Assembly: GCA_023417935.1 (NCBI GenBank)
Contig: JAEZDY010000023.1
Span: forward strand, 186,001-250,000
Direction of reading: 5' to 3'
DNA from: Bacteroidota bacterium
Lineage (GTDB): Bacteria > Bacteroidota > Bacteroidia > Bacteroidales > Lentimicrobiaceae
Length of the DNA: 64,000 nucleotides
Part shown: positions 25,868-34,497 of the stretch, piece by piece
Numbering within the stretch: the stretch's first letter is position 1
Layout of the letters: every line of letters begins with the position of its first letter
Program-made: the position numbers and the translations under genes
Notes under the pieces: model-generated
Told to the model about the DNA's origin: nothing
What the model saw: only the letters and a program-made list of their open reading frames with translations
Database searches by the model: none

Positions 25868-26854
25868 ATGCTCAAAATCGGTGTTGTTGGAGCGGGCCAC
25901 TTAGGCAAGATTCACATTAAATGTATTAAACAGATCGCGAAATACCAATTAACGGGTTTTTATGACAAAGATCCTGTGAATGCTGCCAAGGTTGCTAATG
26001 AATTTGATATTAAGTCGTTTGACTCAATTGATGAACTGATAAATGAAGTTGATGTAATTGACATTGTAACTCCAACCCTGTCACATTTTGATAATGCCTA
26101 TAGCGCACTACGAAAATTCAAACATGTTTTCATAGAGAAACCTATAGTGACAACACCCCAGCAAGCATTAGAATTGATACAAATTGCTGATGAGGCTAAT
26201 GTTAAAGTACAGGTAGGTCATGTTGAGCGATTTAACCCGGCATTTGTTGCAGCTTCAAAATTTATTGATCAGCCTTTATTTATAGAAACACACAGATTGG
26301 CACAATTCAACCCCCGTGGTACAGATGTTCCTGTAATACTTGACCTTATGATTCACGATCTGGATATTGTGTTAAGTATTGTGAAGTCAGGTATTCACAA
26401 AATAAGCGCTAGTGGTGTTTCAGTTGTTAGTGATACTCCTGACATTGCAAACGCACGTATAGAATTTGATAATGGATGTGTCGCCAACCTGACTGCAAGC
26501 CGTATATCAATGAAAAACATGCGTAAAACGAGAATTTTCCAGCGCGATGCTTACATCTCTATTGACTTTCTCGATAAGAAAAGCGAAATAATACGCATGA
26601 CTGAAAATATAAACCATGACGACCCTTTTGCCATGGTACTTGACCTGGGTGTCAATAAGAATCCTAAACAGATCATTATGGAGAAGCCTGAAGTGCTTCC
26701 TTCAAACGCCATATTGAATGAGCTTGAAAGCTTTGCTGACGCCATTTTACACAATACCGTTCCACCTGTAACAATAACAGATGGGTATCAAGCACTCGAC
26801 CTTGCATATCGTATAATTGAGAAAATGGAAGCCGCTGCAAACCTCGCTGAATAA
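25868..26854 (+). CDS. Gfo/Idh/MocA-family oxidoreductase
   Basis: NAD(P)-dependent dehydrogenase, probably acting on a sugar or sugar nucleotide. The 328-residue product has the Rossmann motif GVVGAGHLGKIH at the N-terminus, the EKPIVTTPQQA segment with the conserved EKP near residue 97, and the second-domain region DLMIHDLDIVLSI near residue 160. It diverges from pcm by 81 bases. A lipoprotein and a sugar-phosphate transferase follow on the same strand, which suggests but does not prove a role in surface carbohydrate synthesis. Confidence 0.88.
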   Translation: MLKIGVVGAGHLGKIHIKCIKQIAKYQLTGFYDKDPVNAAKVANEFDIKSFDSIDELINEVDVIDIVTPTLSHFDNAYSALRKFKHVFIEKPIVTTPQQALELIQIADEANVKVQVGHVERFNPAFVAASKFIDQPLFIETHRLAQFNPRGTDVPVILDLMIHDLDIVLSIVKSGIHKISASGVSVVSDTPDIANARIEFDNGCVANLTASRISMKNMRKTRIFQRDAYISIDFLDKKSEIIRMTENINHDDPFAMVLDLGVNKNPKQIIMEKPEVLPSNAILNELESFADAILHNTVPPVTITDGYQALDLAYRIIEKMEAAANLAE

Positions 26855-26950
26855 TTTCCCTTCGTTGGTTAAAATTTGTTAAAAATTAAGCAATAAAAAG
26901 AATTCACAGCCGTTGATTCTACACGGTTCCTTTATGTTATAAACTATAGT

Positions 26951-27850
26951 ATGACCATCATTACCCAGAATGCTTTTATTTCAATAGTAACCTTCATCTT
27001 TGTCCTCATATTTCTGTCGGGTTGTGAACCAAAAGACGACCCAAATCTGGTACCTTCGTATCTACATATTGAAAAAATTGATCTCACAGCTGAATTCGCC
27101 CAGGGAAGTGCTTCATCAAACATAAGTGATGCCTGGGTATACATTGATGATCAATTTATTGGATCTTATGAATTACCGGCTACAATTCCCATTTTAACTC
27201 AAGGTCGGCAAAACCTGGTGGTTAGAGCAGGTATTAAGCTCAATGGTATTGGATCAACCAGAAGTGCTTATCCTTTCTATACTGAGATAAAAAGAGAAAT
27301 CAACTTCGTGCGCGACAGTGTGATAACCCTGCATGATGCAACTGTAAGCTATCACGAAAGAGTAATTTTTCCATGGATGGAGAATTTTGAACTTGCAGGA
27401 TTTTCAGTTGATACCACCTCAAAAAGTGACGTTGATATTTTAAAAACCAACGATCCGTCAATGACGTTTCCGGGTTACGGTGACTCATTTGCAGGATTCG
27501 TGCAACTAACAGCCGACTCCTCCGTCTTTGAAGTTGTAACAAATGAGAAATTCACATTCCCTGGTAACGGAAGTTCAATTTTTCTTGAGATGGATTACAA
27601 CATAAACCACCCAATGGTTGTAGGGGTGTTTTATACGTCTTCAGGCCTACGGGTACAGAGACCTTTGATCGTACTAAATGAAACTAATGCGTGGAATAAA
27701 GTTTATGTGAATCTTTCAGTTCCTAAATATGATACACCGAATGCAACAGATTTTCAGATCTTTTTCGGTGCGCAAAAGGAATCAACTACTAATGATGCCA
27801 AATTCCTGATTGACAATTTAAAACTTGTGCATTTTAATAATTCTAAATGA
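26951..27850 (+). CDS. Lipoprotein of unknown function
   Basis: I do not recognise this family. The 299-residue product has a lipoprotein signal peptide ending in LSGC (Cys25) and then beta-rich sequence. The first part (about 30-130) resembles an immunoglobulin-like or PEGA-like fold with VYIDDQFIGSYELPATIP; the second part (about 140-295) looks like a jelly-roll, ending FLIDNLKLVHF. It overlaps the next gene by 4 bases (ATGA), so the two are translationally coupled and probably act on the same surface polymer or at the same site. Confidence 0.75.
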   Translation: MTIITQNAFISIVTFIFVLIFLSGCEPKDDPNLVPSYLHIEKIDLTAEFAQGSASSNISDAWVYIDDQFIGSYELPATIPILTQGRQNLVVRAGIKLNGIGSTRSAYPFYTEIKREINFVRDSVITLHDATVSYHERVIFPWMENFELAGFSVDTTSKSDVDILKTNDPSMTFPGYGDSFAGFVQLTADSSVFEVVTNEKFTFPGNGSSIFLEMDYNINHPMVVGVFYTSSGLRVQRPLIVLNETNAWNKVYVNLSVPKYDTPNATDFQIFFGAQKESTTNDAKFLIDNLKLVHFNNSK

Positions 27851-29265
27851 ACCGAAAATTACAAGTAGCGCGATATGTTTTTGCAGATATGTTCTCTGCG
27901 GTTTTGGCGTGGGCTATTTTCTTTACGTACAGGAAGTATGCAGCTGATCCAAACATATTCAACTATCCGGAAGTAATTTATAATGATAAAAACCTGCTGT
28001 ACGGTTTAATTTTTATCCCCATTTTTTGGCTATGCCTATACATCATGATGGGCACGTATAGAAGGATATATAGAAAAGCCAGATTAAAGGAATTGGGACA
28101 AACATTGCTCATTACGATTATTGGCGTTATCATTCTGTTCTTCACACTCATCATTGATGATATGATTACTGAGTATCGTCATTATTATGACTCAATTCTG
28201 GTACTTTTCATTTGTCACTTTGTTCCTACTTACACGTTCAGACTCATACTGACATCCATAACAACCTACCGGATACACAACAAATTATTAGGATTCAATA
28301 CAATCATTGTAGGCAGTAATGGGAATGCAATAGGTATATATAATGAAATTGAGAATCAGGAGAAATCAAGTGGAAACCATTTCGTGGGATTTGTTAACGC
28401 AGCCCCCTACAAAGATTATAAGCTTGAACAGTTCCTACCTCACCTGGGACAGATCAATCAGTTAAAAAGTATAATTATGGAGCATAACGTAGAGGAGGTT
28501 ATTATTGCTACAGAAAGGTCGGAGGTTAAAACAATTGAGCAAATAATCACAGAGGTAGAAAGTACTAATGTTATCATAAAGGTAATTCCTGATATGCAGG
28601 ATTATCTCTTAGGTACTATTCACTCAACATCCATATTTCATACACCACTGCTGGAGATTTCGCCTGATCTGATGCCAGCGTGGCAACAGTCGTTAAAACG
28701 GCTCATGGACATCTTTGTGTCAATTATTGCCATGATAATTCTGCTTCCCGCTTATATAGGTGTTGCTATAGGGGTTAAACTTACATCCCGCGGTCCGATT
28801 CTATATCGTCAGAAAAGAATTGGTGTACATGGCAAACCATTCACCATGATTAAGTTTAGAAGTATGTATTGTGATGCAGAAAAGAATGGAATACCACAAT
28901 TATCTTCTAAGCACGACCCCCGTATAACATCCTTTGGATTATTTCTGCGCAAAGTAAGGCTTGATGAAATACCTCAATTCTGGTCCGTATTAATTGGTGA
29001 TATGTCACTTGTTGGTCCTCGCCCTGAACGTGAATTCTTTATCAATAAAATTGTAGAGCGCGCCCCACATTACCGTTTACTGCAAAAAGTAAAACCAGGT
29101 ATTACTTCCTGGGGACAAGTAAAATACGGTTATGCTGAAAACGTTGAAGAAATGGTAGAACGACTTAAGTTTGATATACTTTACATAGAGAACATGTCAC
29201 TTGCCATGGACCTCAAAATCCTTATTTATACAGTGCTTATCGTACTCCAGGGAAGAGGTAAGTAG
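27847..29265 (+). CDS. Polyprenyl glycosylphosphotransferase (exopolysaccharide initiation)
   Basis: Inner-membrane enzyme that moves a sugar phosphate from a nucleotide sugar to undecaprenyl phosphate, the first step of polysaccharide synthesis. The 472-residue product has four N-terminal helices (about 10-135), a CoA-binding-like cytosolic domain (about 140-270) and the C-terminal bacterial sugar transferase domain with KRLMDIFVSIIAMIILLP, the GPILYRQKRIG loop, LDEIPQFW and SLVGPRPE. This is the WbaP/EpsE class. No other polysaccharide genes follow. Confidence 0.9.
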   Translation: MNRKLQVARYVFADMFSAVLAWAIFFTYRKYAADPNIFNYPEVIYNDKNLLYGLIFIPIFWLCLYIMMGTYRRIYRKARLKELGQTLLITIIGVIILFFTLIIDDMITEYRHYYDSILVLFICHFVPTYTFRLILTSITTYRIHNKLLGFNTIIVGSNGNAIGIYNEIENQEKSSGNHFVGFVNAAPYKDYKLEQFLPHLGQINQLKSIIMEHNVEEVIIATERSEVKTIEQIITEVESTNVIIKVIPDMQDYLLGTIHSTSIFHTPLLEISPDLMPAWQQSLKRLMDIFVSIIAMIILLPAYIGVAIGVKLTSRGPILYRQKRIGVHGKPFTMIKFRSMYCDAEKNGIPQLSSKHDPRITSFGLFLRKVRLDEIPQFWSVLIGDMSLVGPRPEREFFINKIVERAPHYRLLQKVKPGITSWGQVKYGYAENVEEMVERLKFDILYIENMSLAMDLKILIYTVLIVLQGRGK

Positions 29266-29333
29266 AGAAATATTTAATATTTCAGGAATAATAAGATAGC
29301 TGTATTCTATACAAGTTAACCACTATTGAATCA

Positions 29334-29918
29334 TTAAATAGTCCCGTTTTCAATTCTTTGAACTATAATTTCAATATCACGATCCCTGCCATGAGGATCA
29401 TATTTTTCTTTCAGGTTGTAACCGAATAAGCGGCTTAGGTTCTGCCAGAAGAAAGCAACAAAGGTTCCCCGTAGTTCCTTAACAATATGATAGGTTGGAT
29501 CACCTGTTTCTCTGTCAACAAGCTTTAGCAGTATATGTCCCTGTGAAACGGTAAGAGCCTTAAGTTCTGCGCCAAACTGTTCCTTAAGCTCATCTTCAGC
29601 CTTGCGGTAAAGCTTCTTTTGTTCTTTTTCCGAAAGTCCAACCATCATCGCATCAAACTCTCTGAGTTTTATACCTGCCAGCCTTGCGTATGGGTATACT
29701 TTTTTAACATTACGGACCAGTCTTTCATACCTGCGCTGCTCAGCCGGGGAGCGATAAATGACATACCCCCTGATATTAACTTCAGGTAAGTCCATCATAG
29801 GAATAGTGTCACCATCGCTGATTGTGGCTTTGTATACAAGTATGTTACTTGTTGATTGAGCCAAAGAAGGCGAGATAAGTATAAGTGTTAATATCAGGCT
29901 ATACAGTAAACGGGTCAT
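29334..29918 (-). CDS. DUF4294 protein
   Basis: The 194-residue product has a signal peptide (ends near SLAQS, residue 21) and the Bacteroidota-specific DUF4294 region (about 45-180), including VYPYARLAGIKLREFD and LKLVDRETGDPTYHIVKELRG. The family is found in the periplasm and has no known function. It is next to clpX on the same strand but 127 bases away. Confidence 0.85.
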   Translation of the reverse strand: MTRLLYSLILTLILISPSLAQSTSNILVYKATISDGDTIPMMDLPEVNIRGYVIYRSPAEQRRYERLVRNVKKVYPYARLAGIKLREFDAMMVGLSEKEQKKLYRKAEDELKEQFGAELKALTVSQGHILLKLVDRETGDPTYHIVKELRGTFVAFFWQNLSRLFGYNLKEKYDPHGRDRDIEIIVQRIENGTI

Positions 29919-30045
29919 TCAACCTACTATTTTATTAGCAATATTAACAAAAAGAATGCCACTATATTGTTCAGATCAACTGCTTTATTAACTGTCACTT
30001 AGACTCATGACTGATGTTCAGTTGTATCAAAGTCAGATAATCTTA

Positions 30046-31275
30046 TCAGGCAACCCTTAGCTTTGACTGACTGATTTTACTAAGTTTCTGTTCGGCGTAA
30101 GGCAATGTAAGCCTGAATTCCTTAACGCCTTGATCAGATGGTAATTCAAACATTGCATCAGTAAGAATAGTTTCCATTATAGACCTCAGACCGCGTGCAC
30201 CAAGTTTAAATTCTATAGCCTTGTTGACAATAAAATCAAAAACCGGATCAGAGATTGTCAGTTTTATGCCATCAAGTTCAAATAGCTGAGTAAACTGCTT
30301 AACAATGGCATTTTTAGGTTCGGTTAGGATTCTTCTCAATGCAGCTTCATCGAGTGGACTCAGATAAGTAACAACAGGCATACGACCGACCAACTCAGGT
30401 ATAAGGCCAAAGCTCTTCAAATCCTGGGGTGCAATATATTGAAGCAGGTTATTCTTATCAATCTCCTGATCTTTTGCAGCCACATATCCCATTATATTAG
30501 CCTGCACTCGTGATGCGATCTTTTTTTCGATACCATCAAATGCACCACCTGCAATAAACAACACATTTTGTGTGTTAATTTGTATCATCCGTTGTTCGGG
30601 ATGTTTCCTTCCACCCTGCGGTGGTACATTCACTACTGCTCCCTCAAGAAGTTTTAACAGTGCTTGCTGAACGCCTTCTCCTGATACATCCCTTGTTATT
30701 GAGGGGTTATCACTTTTTCTGGCAATTTTGTCGATTTCATCAATAAACACAATACCTTTCTCAGCAGCTGCAACATCATAATCGGCTGCCTGCAATAACC
30801 GTGAAAGGATGCTTTCAACGTCCTCACCTACATAACCGGCTTCAGTCAAAACTGTAGCATCAGCAATGCAAAAAGGAACATTCAATAATTTGGCAATAGT
30901 GCGGGCTAACAAAGTTTTTCCTGTCCCGGTAGCACCAATAAGTATAAGATTCGATTTTTCTATTTCAACATCCTCATTGCGGGATGATGGCTGATTGATT
31001 CTCTTGAAATGATTATATACAGCTACCGACAATATTTTCTTCGCATCGTCCTGTCCAATTACATATTGATCAAGATACGCCTTTATTTCTGCAGGCTTGT
31101 GGAGTTTTATTTTAGAAAAGTCTTTATCCCTGGTTGCTTTTGATTCTTCACGAATGATATCTTCAGCTTGTTCAACACAGTAATTACAAATATGAGCATC
31201 AAGTCCTGAGATCAACATATTTGTTTCACTGCGTGGCCTTCCACAAAAGGAACATCTTTCTTCTTTTTTTGGCAT
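30046..31275 (-). CDS. clpX: ATP-dependent Clp protease ATP-binding subunit ClpX
   Basis: Hexameric AAA+ unfoldase that feeds substrates to ClpP. The 409-residue product has the N-terminal zinc-binding domain with Cys8, Cys11, Cys30 and Cys33, Walker A GATGTGKT at 114-121, Walker B IVFIDEIDKIA, the RKSDNPSITRDVSGEGVQQALLK region and the IGF-like ClpP-contact loop. It lies 113 bases after clpP, in the usual order tig-clpP-clpX. Confidence 0.97.
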   Translation of the reverse strand: MPKKEERCSFCGRPRSETNMLISGLDAHICNYCVEQAEDIIREESKATRDKDFSKIKLHKPAEIKAYLDQYVIGQDDAKKILSVAVYNHFKRINQPSSRNEDVEIEKSNLILIGATGTGKTLLARTIAKLLNVPFCIADATVLTEAGYVGEDVESILSRLLQAADYDVAAAEKGIVFIDEIDKIARKSDNPSITRDVSGEGVQQALLKLLEGAVVNVPPQGGRKHPEQRMIQINTQNVLFIAGGAFDGIEKKIASRVQANIMGYVAAKDQEIDKNNLLQYIAPQDLKSFGLIPELVGRMPVVTYLSPLDEAALRRILTEPKNAIVKQFTQLFELDGIKLTISDPVFDFIVNKAIEFKLGARGLRSIMETILTDAMFELPSDQGVKEFRLTLPYAEQKLSKISQSKLRVA

Positions 31276-31388
31276 AATTCTATCTTGTTAATAATCAAAA
31301 ACAACAGGGATTCTACTATACTATCAATAATCTTAAAAACCCAGAGTTTTTATATCTCACTATAACATCAAAACCAAAATGGTTCCAA

Positions 31389-32063
31389 TTAACCTCTTCC
31401 CTTAAACAAAACTTCATCTATCATGCCATACTCTTTCGCTTCCTCAGCGGTCATCCAGTAGTCACGGTCAGAATCCTTTTCAATCTTCTTGAAAGGTTGA
31501 CCGGAATGGTCAGCAATGATCTCGTAAAGTTCCTTCTTTAATTTCATAATCTCACGTGCAGTGATTTCAATATCTGAAGCTTGACCCTGTGCACCACCCA
31601 TTGGCTGGTGAATAAGTATCCGTGAGTGCTTTAAAGCGGTACGTTTTCCTTTAGTACCTGCGCAAAGTAACACTGCTCCCATGGATGCAGCCATACCTGT
31701 ACAGATAGTTGCGACATCAGGGGTAATGTATTGCATAGTATCATAGATACCTAGACCTGCATAAACACTTCCTCCGGGTGTATTAAGGTATATTTGGATA
31801 TCCTTCTTGGCATCAACTGATTCAAGAAATAACAGTTGCGCCTGAATTATATTGGCAACATAATCATCAATAGGAACACCTAAAAATATGATCCTGTCCA
31901 TCATAAGGCGTGAAAACACGTCCATAGTAGCGATATTTAACTGTCGCTCCTCAATAATGGTTGGTGAAATGTACCCGGATACCGCTGATTGATACTTACG
32001 AAGTGTGGTACTGTTTATGCCCAGGTGTTTGGTAGCATATTTGCTAAATTCATTTTGATCCAT
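31389..32063 (-). CDS. clpP: ATP-dependent Clp protease proteolytic subunit
   Basis: Tetradecameric serine protease chamber. The 224-residue product has the catalytic triad Ser127 (GMAASMGA), His152 (ILIHQPMGG) and Asp201 (SDRDYWM). The N-terminal 30 residues include a short propeptide-like stretch usual in Bacteroidota. It starts 7 bases after the tig stop, so the two are cotranscribed. Confidence 0.97.
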   Translation of the reverse strand: MDQNEFSKYATKHLGINSTTLRKYQSAVSGYISPTIIEERQLNIATMDVFSRLMMDRIIFLGVPIDDYVANIIQAQLLFLESVDAKKDIQIYLNTPGGSVYAGLGIYDTMQYITPDVATICTGMAASMGAVLLCAGTKGKRTALKHSRILIHQPMGGAQGQASDIEITAREIMKLKKELYEIIADHSGQPFKKIEKDSDRDYWMTAEEAKEYGMIDEVLFKGRG

Positions 32064-32070
32064 GATTTAT

Positions 32071-33423
32071 TTATTTAGTAGAAGCTAATTTAACAAACTC
32101 CTCATAACTTAAGTTCTCCTGCTTAGGTTGAACTTTCTCTTTTATTAAATCAATCAATTTCTTTTCAAAAAGTTGGTTTCGAATCCTACCTGCATCTTCT
32201 TTATTCTTCATGAAAGAGTCGGCAATGCTATCAATACGTGCCTTCATCTCATCATCCATCTCGCCTGAACCTGGCCTGCGAAAATATCCTCTGAATACGT
32301 CTTTAACTTCTTCTTCAGATACCCCTATATTGTGTTCTGTAACTAGCTTATTTTCAATTAACTGCCAGCGCAATGAGCGGCTATAACCATCATAATCACG
32401 TTCAACATCTTCTGCTGTTAGTTTATCAGGATTAGTTTCAACCAGCCATCTTTTAACAAAATCATCAGGTAAGGTGATATTAGCAGCATTAATGATACTT
32501 TCCAGAGCATCATTAAAAAACTTACGGTCTGACTCCGTGCCAAATGATTGAGATGCTTCTTTCTTAATTCGTGCAAGCATTTCTTCCTCTGTTTTTATTT
32601 CTTCTCCAGGGAAGATCTTCTCAAAAAATTCCTCATTCAATTCTGCAGGATTCATCCGGCTGATAGAGGTAACAGTGAAATTAAAAGTTGAGTTGATATC
32701 TTTTGCACTTTCAGGTTCTATACCCAGCATAGTTGCTTTATCAGCATTGCCTTCAGTAATGTCAGTAGGGTTGATTGTAATTGTTGATCCAACCTGCAAT
32801 CCGATAAATGAATTTACAACTGCTTCATCTTTAAGCACAGAAGTATTAATTATGCCTGAAGTCTTCAAACCTTCTTCCTTCACAGAGCCATCTTCATTAA
32901 GCTCGACGAAATCACCTTTTACAACATCATTTTTTTCAACAACATCAACATCTGACATTTCGCCTTGTCTCTGACGAATATCTGCCAGATAGTCAGTTGC
33001 CATCTTGTCAGATGCTTCTACGTTGTAGTATGGTATGTTTAATTCGGGTGAAAGGGTCACTTCAAATGAAGGAGCCATGGCTATATCAAAATAAAAGCTC
33101 ATATCCCTTGCTTCCGCGAAATCTACCTGGTCAGTTTTTTCGGTATTTGCCAACGGATTACCAAGTAACTGAAGGTTATTATCCCTGATGTAATTATCAA
33201 GGGCCTCACTTAGTAATTTATTGATTTCATCAGCCGTTGCTGCCTGACCATACATTTTTTTTGTTAGTCCAAAAGGTACTTTACCGGGCCTGAAACCAGG
33301 CATTTGTGCTTTTTTTTGATATTCTTTAAGAACCTTTGTTACGTTATCCTGGTAGTCATCGCTGGTGAGGTCAATTTTTAATGTAGCTGTAAGATCGCCT
33401 GTTTTCTGAAGTTCAATATTCAT
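32071..33423 (-). CDS. tig: Trigger factor chaperone
   Basis: Ribosome-bound chaperone for nascent chains. The 450-residue product has the ribosome-docking signature GFRPGKVP at 43-50. The middle segment, where other trigger factors have an FKBP-type prolyl isomerase domain (about 150-245), is diverged, as in other Bacteroidota. The C-terminal helical chaperone arms fill residues 260-450. A TATCTTTG promoter element lies at 33485-33492, and clpP follows after 7 bases. Confidence 0.93.
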   Translation of the reverse strand: MNIELQKTGDLTATLKIDLTSDDYQDNVTKVLKEYQKKAQMPGFRPGKVPFGLTKKMYGQAATADEINKLLSEALDNYIRDNNLQLLGNPLANTEKTDQVDFAEARDMSFYFDIAMAPSFEVTLSPELNIPYYNVEASDKMATDYLADIRQRQGEMSDVDVVEKNDVVKGDFVELNEDGSVKEEGLKTSGIINTSVLKDEAVVNSFIGLQVGSTITINPTDITEGNADKATMLGIEPESAKDINSTFNFTVTSISRMNPAELNEEFFEKIFPGEEIKTEEEMLARIKKEASQSFGTESDRKFFNDALESIINAANITLPDDFVKRWLVETNPDKLTAEDVERDYDGYSRSLRWQLIENKLVTEHNIGVSEEEVKDVFRGYFRRPGSGEMDDEMKARIDSIADSFMKNKEDAGRIRNQLFEKKLIDLIKEKVQPKQENLSYEEFVKLASTK

Positions 33424-33484
33424 ACTAAATTTATAAAGTTTGCAGTTACTGAATTAAACATACTTAATATTCTGATGTATTTTG

Positions 33485-33492
33485 CAAAGATA
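33485..33492 (-). promoter_or_regulatory. Putative tig-clpP promoter, -7 element
   Basis: The minus strand reads TATCTTTG, an exact TAnnTTTG match, 62 bases before the tig start. Confidence 0.45.
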
Positions 33493-33517
33493 ATCAATAA
33501 TTTATGCCGTTGTACCT

Positions 33518-33751
33518 CTAGTCTTTGCGAACTACTTCAATAGTGAAGTTGGCTGCCAATGCAGCTAATGCGCCAACTGCAGCAAGCACCGGAGCAAATA
33601 CTGCACCAATTAACCCTATTGTAACAGGGATTTCAAGGTACACTTTACCCTCTTCGTTTTTTATTATTATTCGGCTAATATTGCCCTCGTGAAATAACTG
33701 CTTGATCTTAGCAAGCAATTCTTCGCCTTTTACTTTGAATTCTTCGTTCAT
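33518..33751 (-). CDS. DUF4342 small protein
   Basis: A 77-residue protein with a charged N-terminal helix (KVKGEELLAKIKQLFHEGNI), a short beta segment (RIIIKNEEGKVYLEIPV) and one hydrophobic helix (about 46-70) rich in Ala and Val. This is the DUF4342 layout. It is probably a small membrane-associated protein; no function is known. It stands alone between the V-ATPase terminator and tig. Confidence 0.8.
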   Translation of the reverse strand: MNEEFKVKGEELLAKIKQLFHEGNISRIIIKNEEGKVYLEIPVTIGLIGAVFAPVLAAVGALAALAANFTIEVVRKD

Positions 33752-33845
33752 GATATCTCGTTTTTAATGTTAATAACAGACTATCAATTATTGTGCAATT
33801 TTCATCGGGATTACTAACACATTAAGCTTAGTATGTGTTTTGAAG

Positions 33846-33880
33846 AGAAAAAGCAGCGTCAAACCGACGATGCTTTTTCT
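33846..33880 (-). terminator. Terminator after the V-ATPase operon
   Basis: Two 15-base arms, AGAAAAAGCAGCGTC and GACGATGCTTTTTCT, pair with one mismatch around a 5-base loop. Each arm supplies a T-rich 3' end, so it can stop transcription in both directions. It lies about 100 bases after the last V-ATPase gene. Confidence 0.75.
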
Positions 33881-33984
33881 TCAAACCATATTTATAATAA
33901 TAGGTATATACCCAACAAGTCCAGATGAGGTGTCTAATCTCAGAGTCTTGATGTTATATGCTCATCTTGCCTTGAAAAGGTCTT

Positions 33985-34443
33985 TTAAACAAGTCCTGAT
34001 GAGATAAGGAACGTTGCAGCAAAAGCAATAATAGCATAGAGTTCAGGGAAAACTGCCAATACCATGGTTTTTCCAAAAACATCATATCCTGATGCTATGG
34101 ATGCTATACCATTAGCACACACCCTACCCTGAACAATTGCTGATATTAAAGCAACTGTTCCAAGTGCAAGTCCGGCAGCCAGAATAGCCATTCCCTGGAG
34201 AACAGTCATACTTGCTGAAATTACACCTGAATTATTTATAATAAAAAAACCGGCAAAACCATATAGGCCTTGTGTACCGGGAAGAGCGCTTAGCAGCATA
34301 TAGCTACCAAAGGCATCATCCTTCTTTTTTAGTGCACCCAGTGTAGCATTACCCCCTGAAACAACGCCTATAGCGCTACCGACGCCTGAAAGGATAAGCA
34401 TAAGTGCAAGACCTACATAGGCCAGAATTACAGCAGTTGACAT
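33985..34443 (-). CDS. atpK: V-type ATPase subunit K (rotor ring), Na+ type
   Basis: Membrane rotor subunit with two fused helical hairpins (four helices in 152 residues). It keeps L54, T57 and Q58 (LPGTQG), Q105 (IVQGRV) and E134 (FPELYAI). These correspond in order and spacing to L61, T64, Q65, Q110 and E139, the Na+ ligands of Enterococcus hirae NtpK. The ring is therefore predicted to move sodium rather than protons. It is the last gene of the operon. Confidence 0.93.
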   Translation of the reverse strand: MSTAVILAYVGLALMLILSGVGSAIGVVSGGNATLGALKKKDDAFGSYMLLSALPGTQGLYGFAGFFIINNSGVISASMTVLQGMAILAAGLALGTVALISAIVQGRVCANGIASIASGYDVFGKTMVLAVFPELYAIIAFAATFLISSGLV

Positions 34444-34497
34444 AATTTTCTCTCCTTAGAATATTTGATTTGTTGTTAATTGAAATTTATTTCTCTT

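Noticed and set aside
30046..33423. clpX, clpP and tig as part of a special system
   Set aside because: Order, motifs and lengths are ordinary housekeeping.
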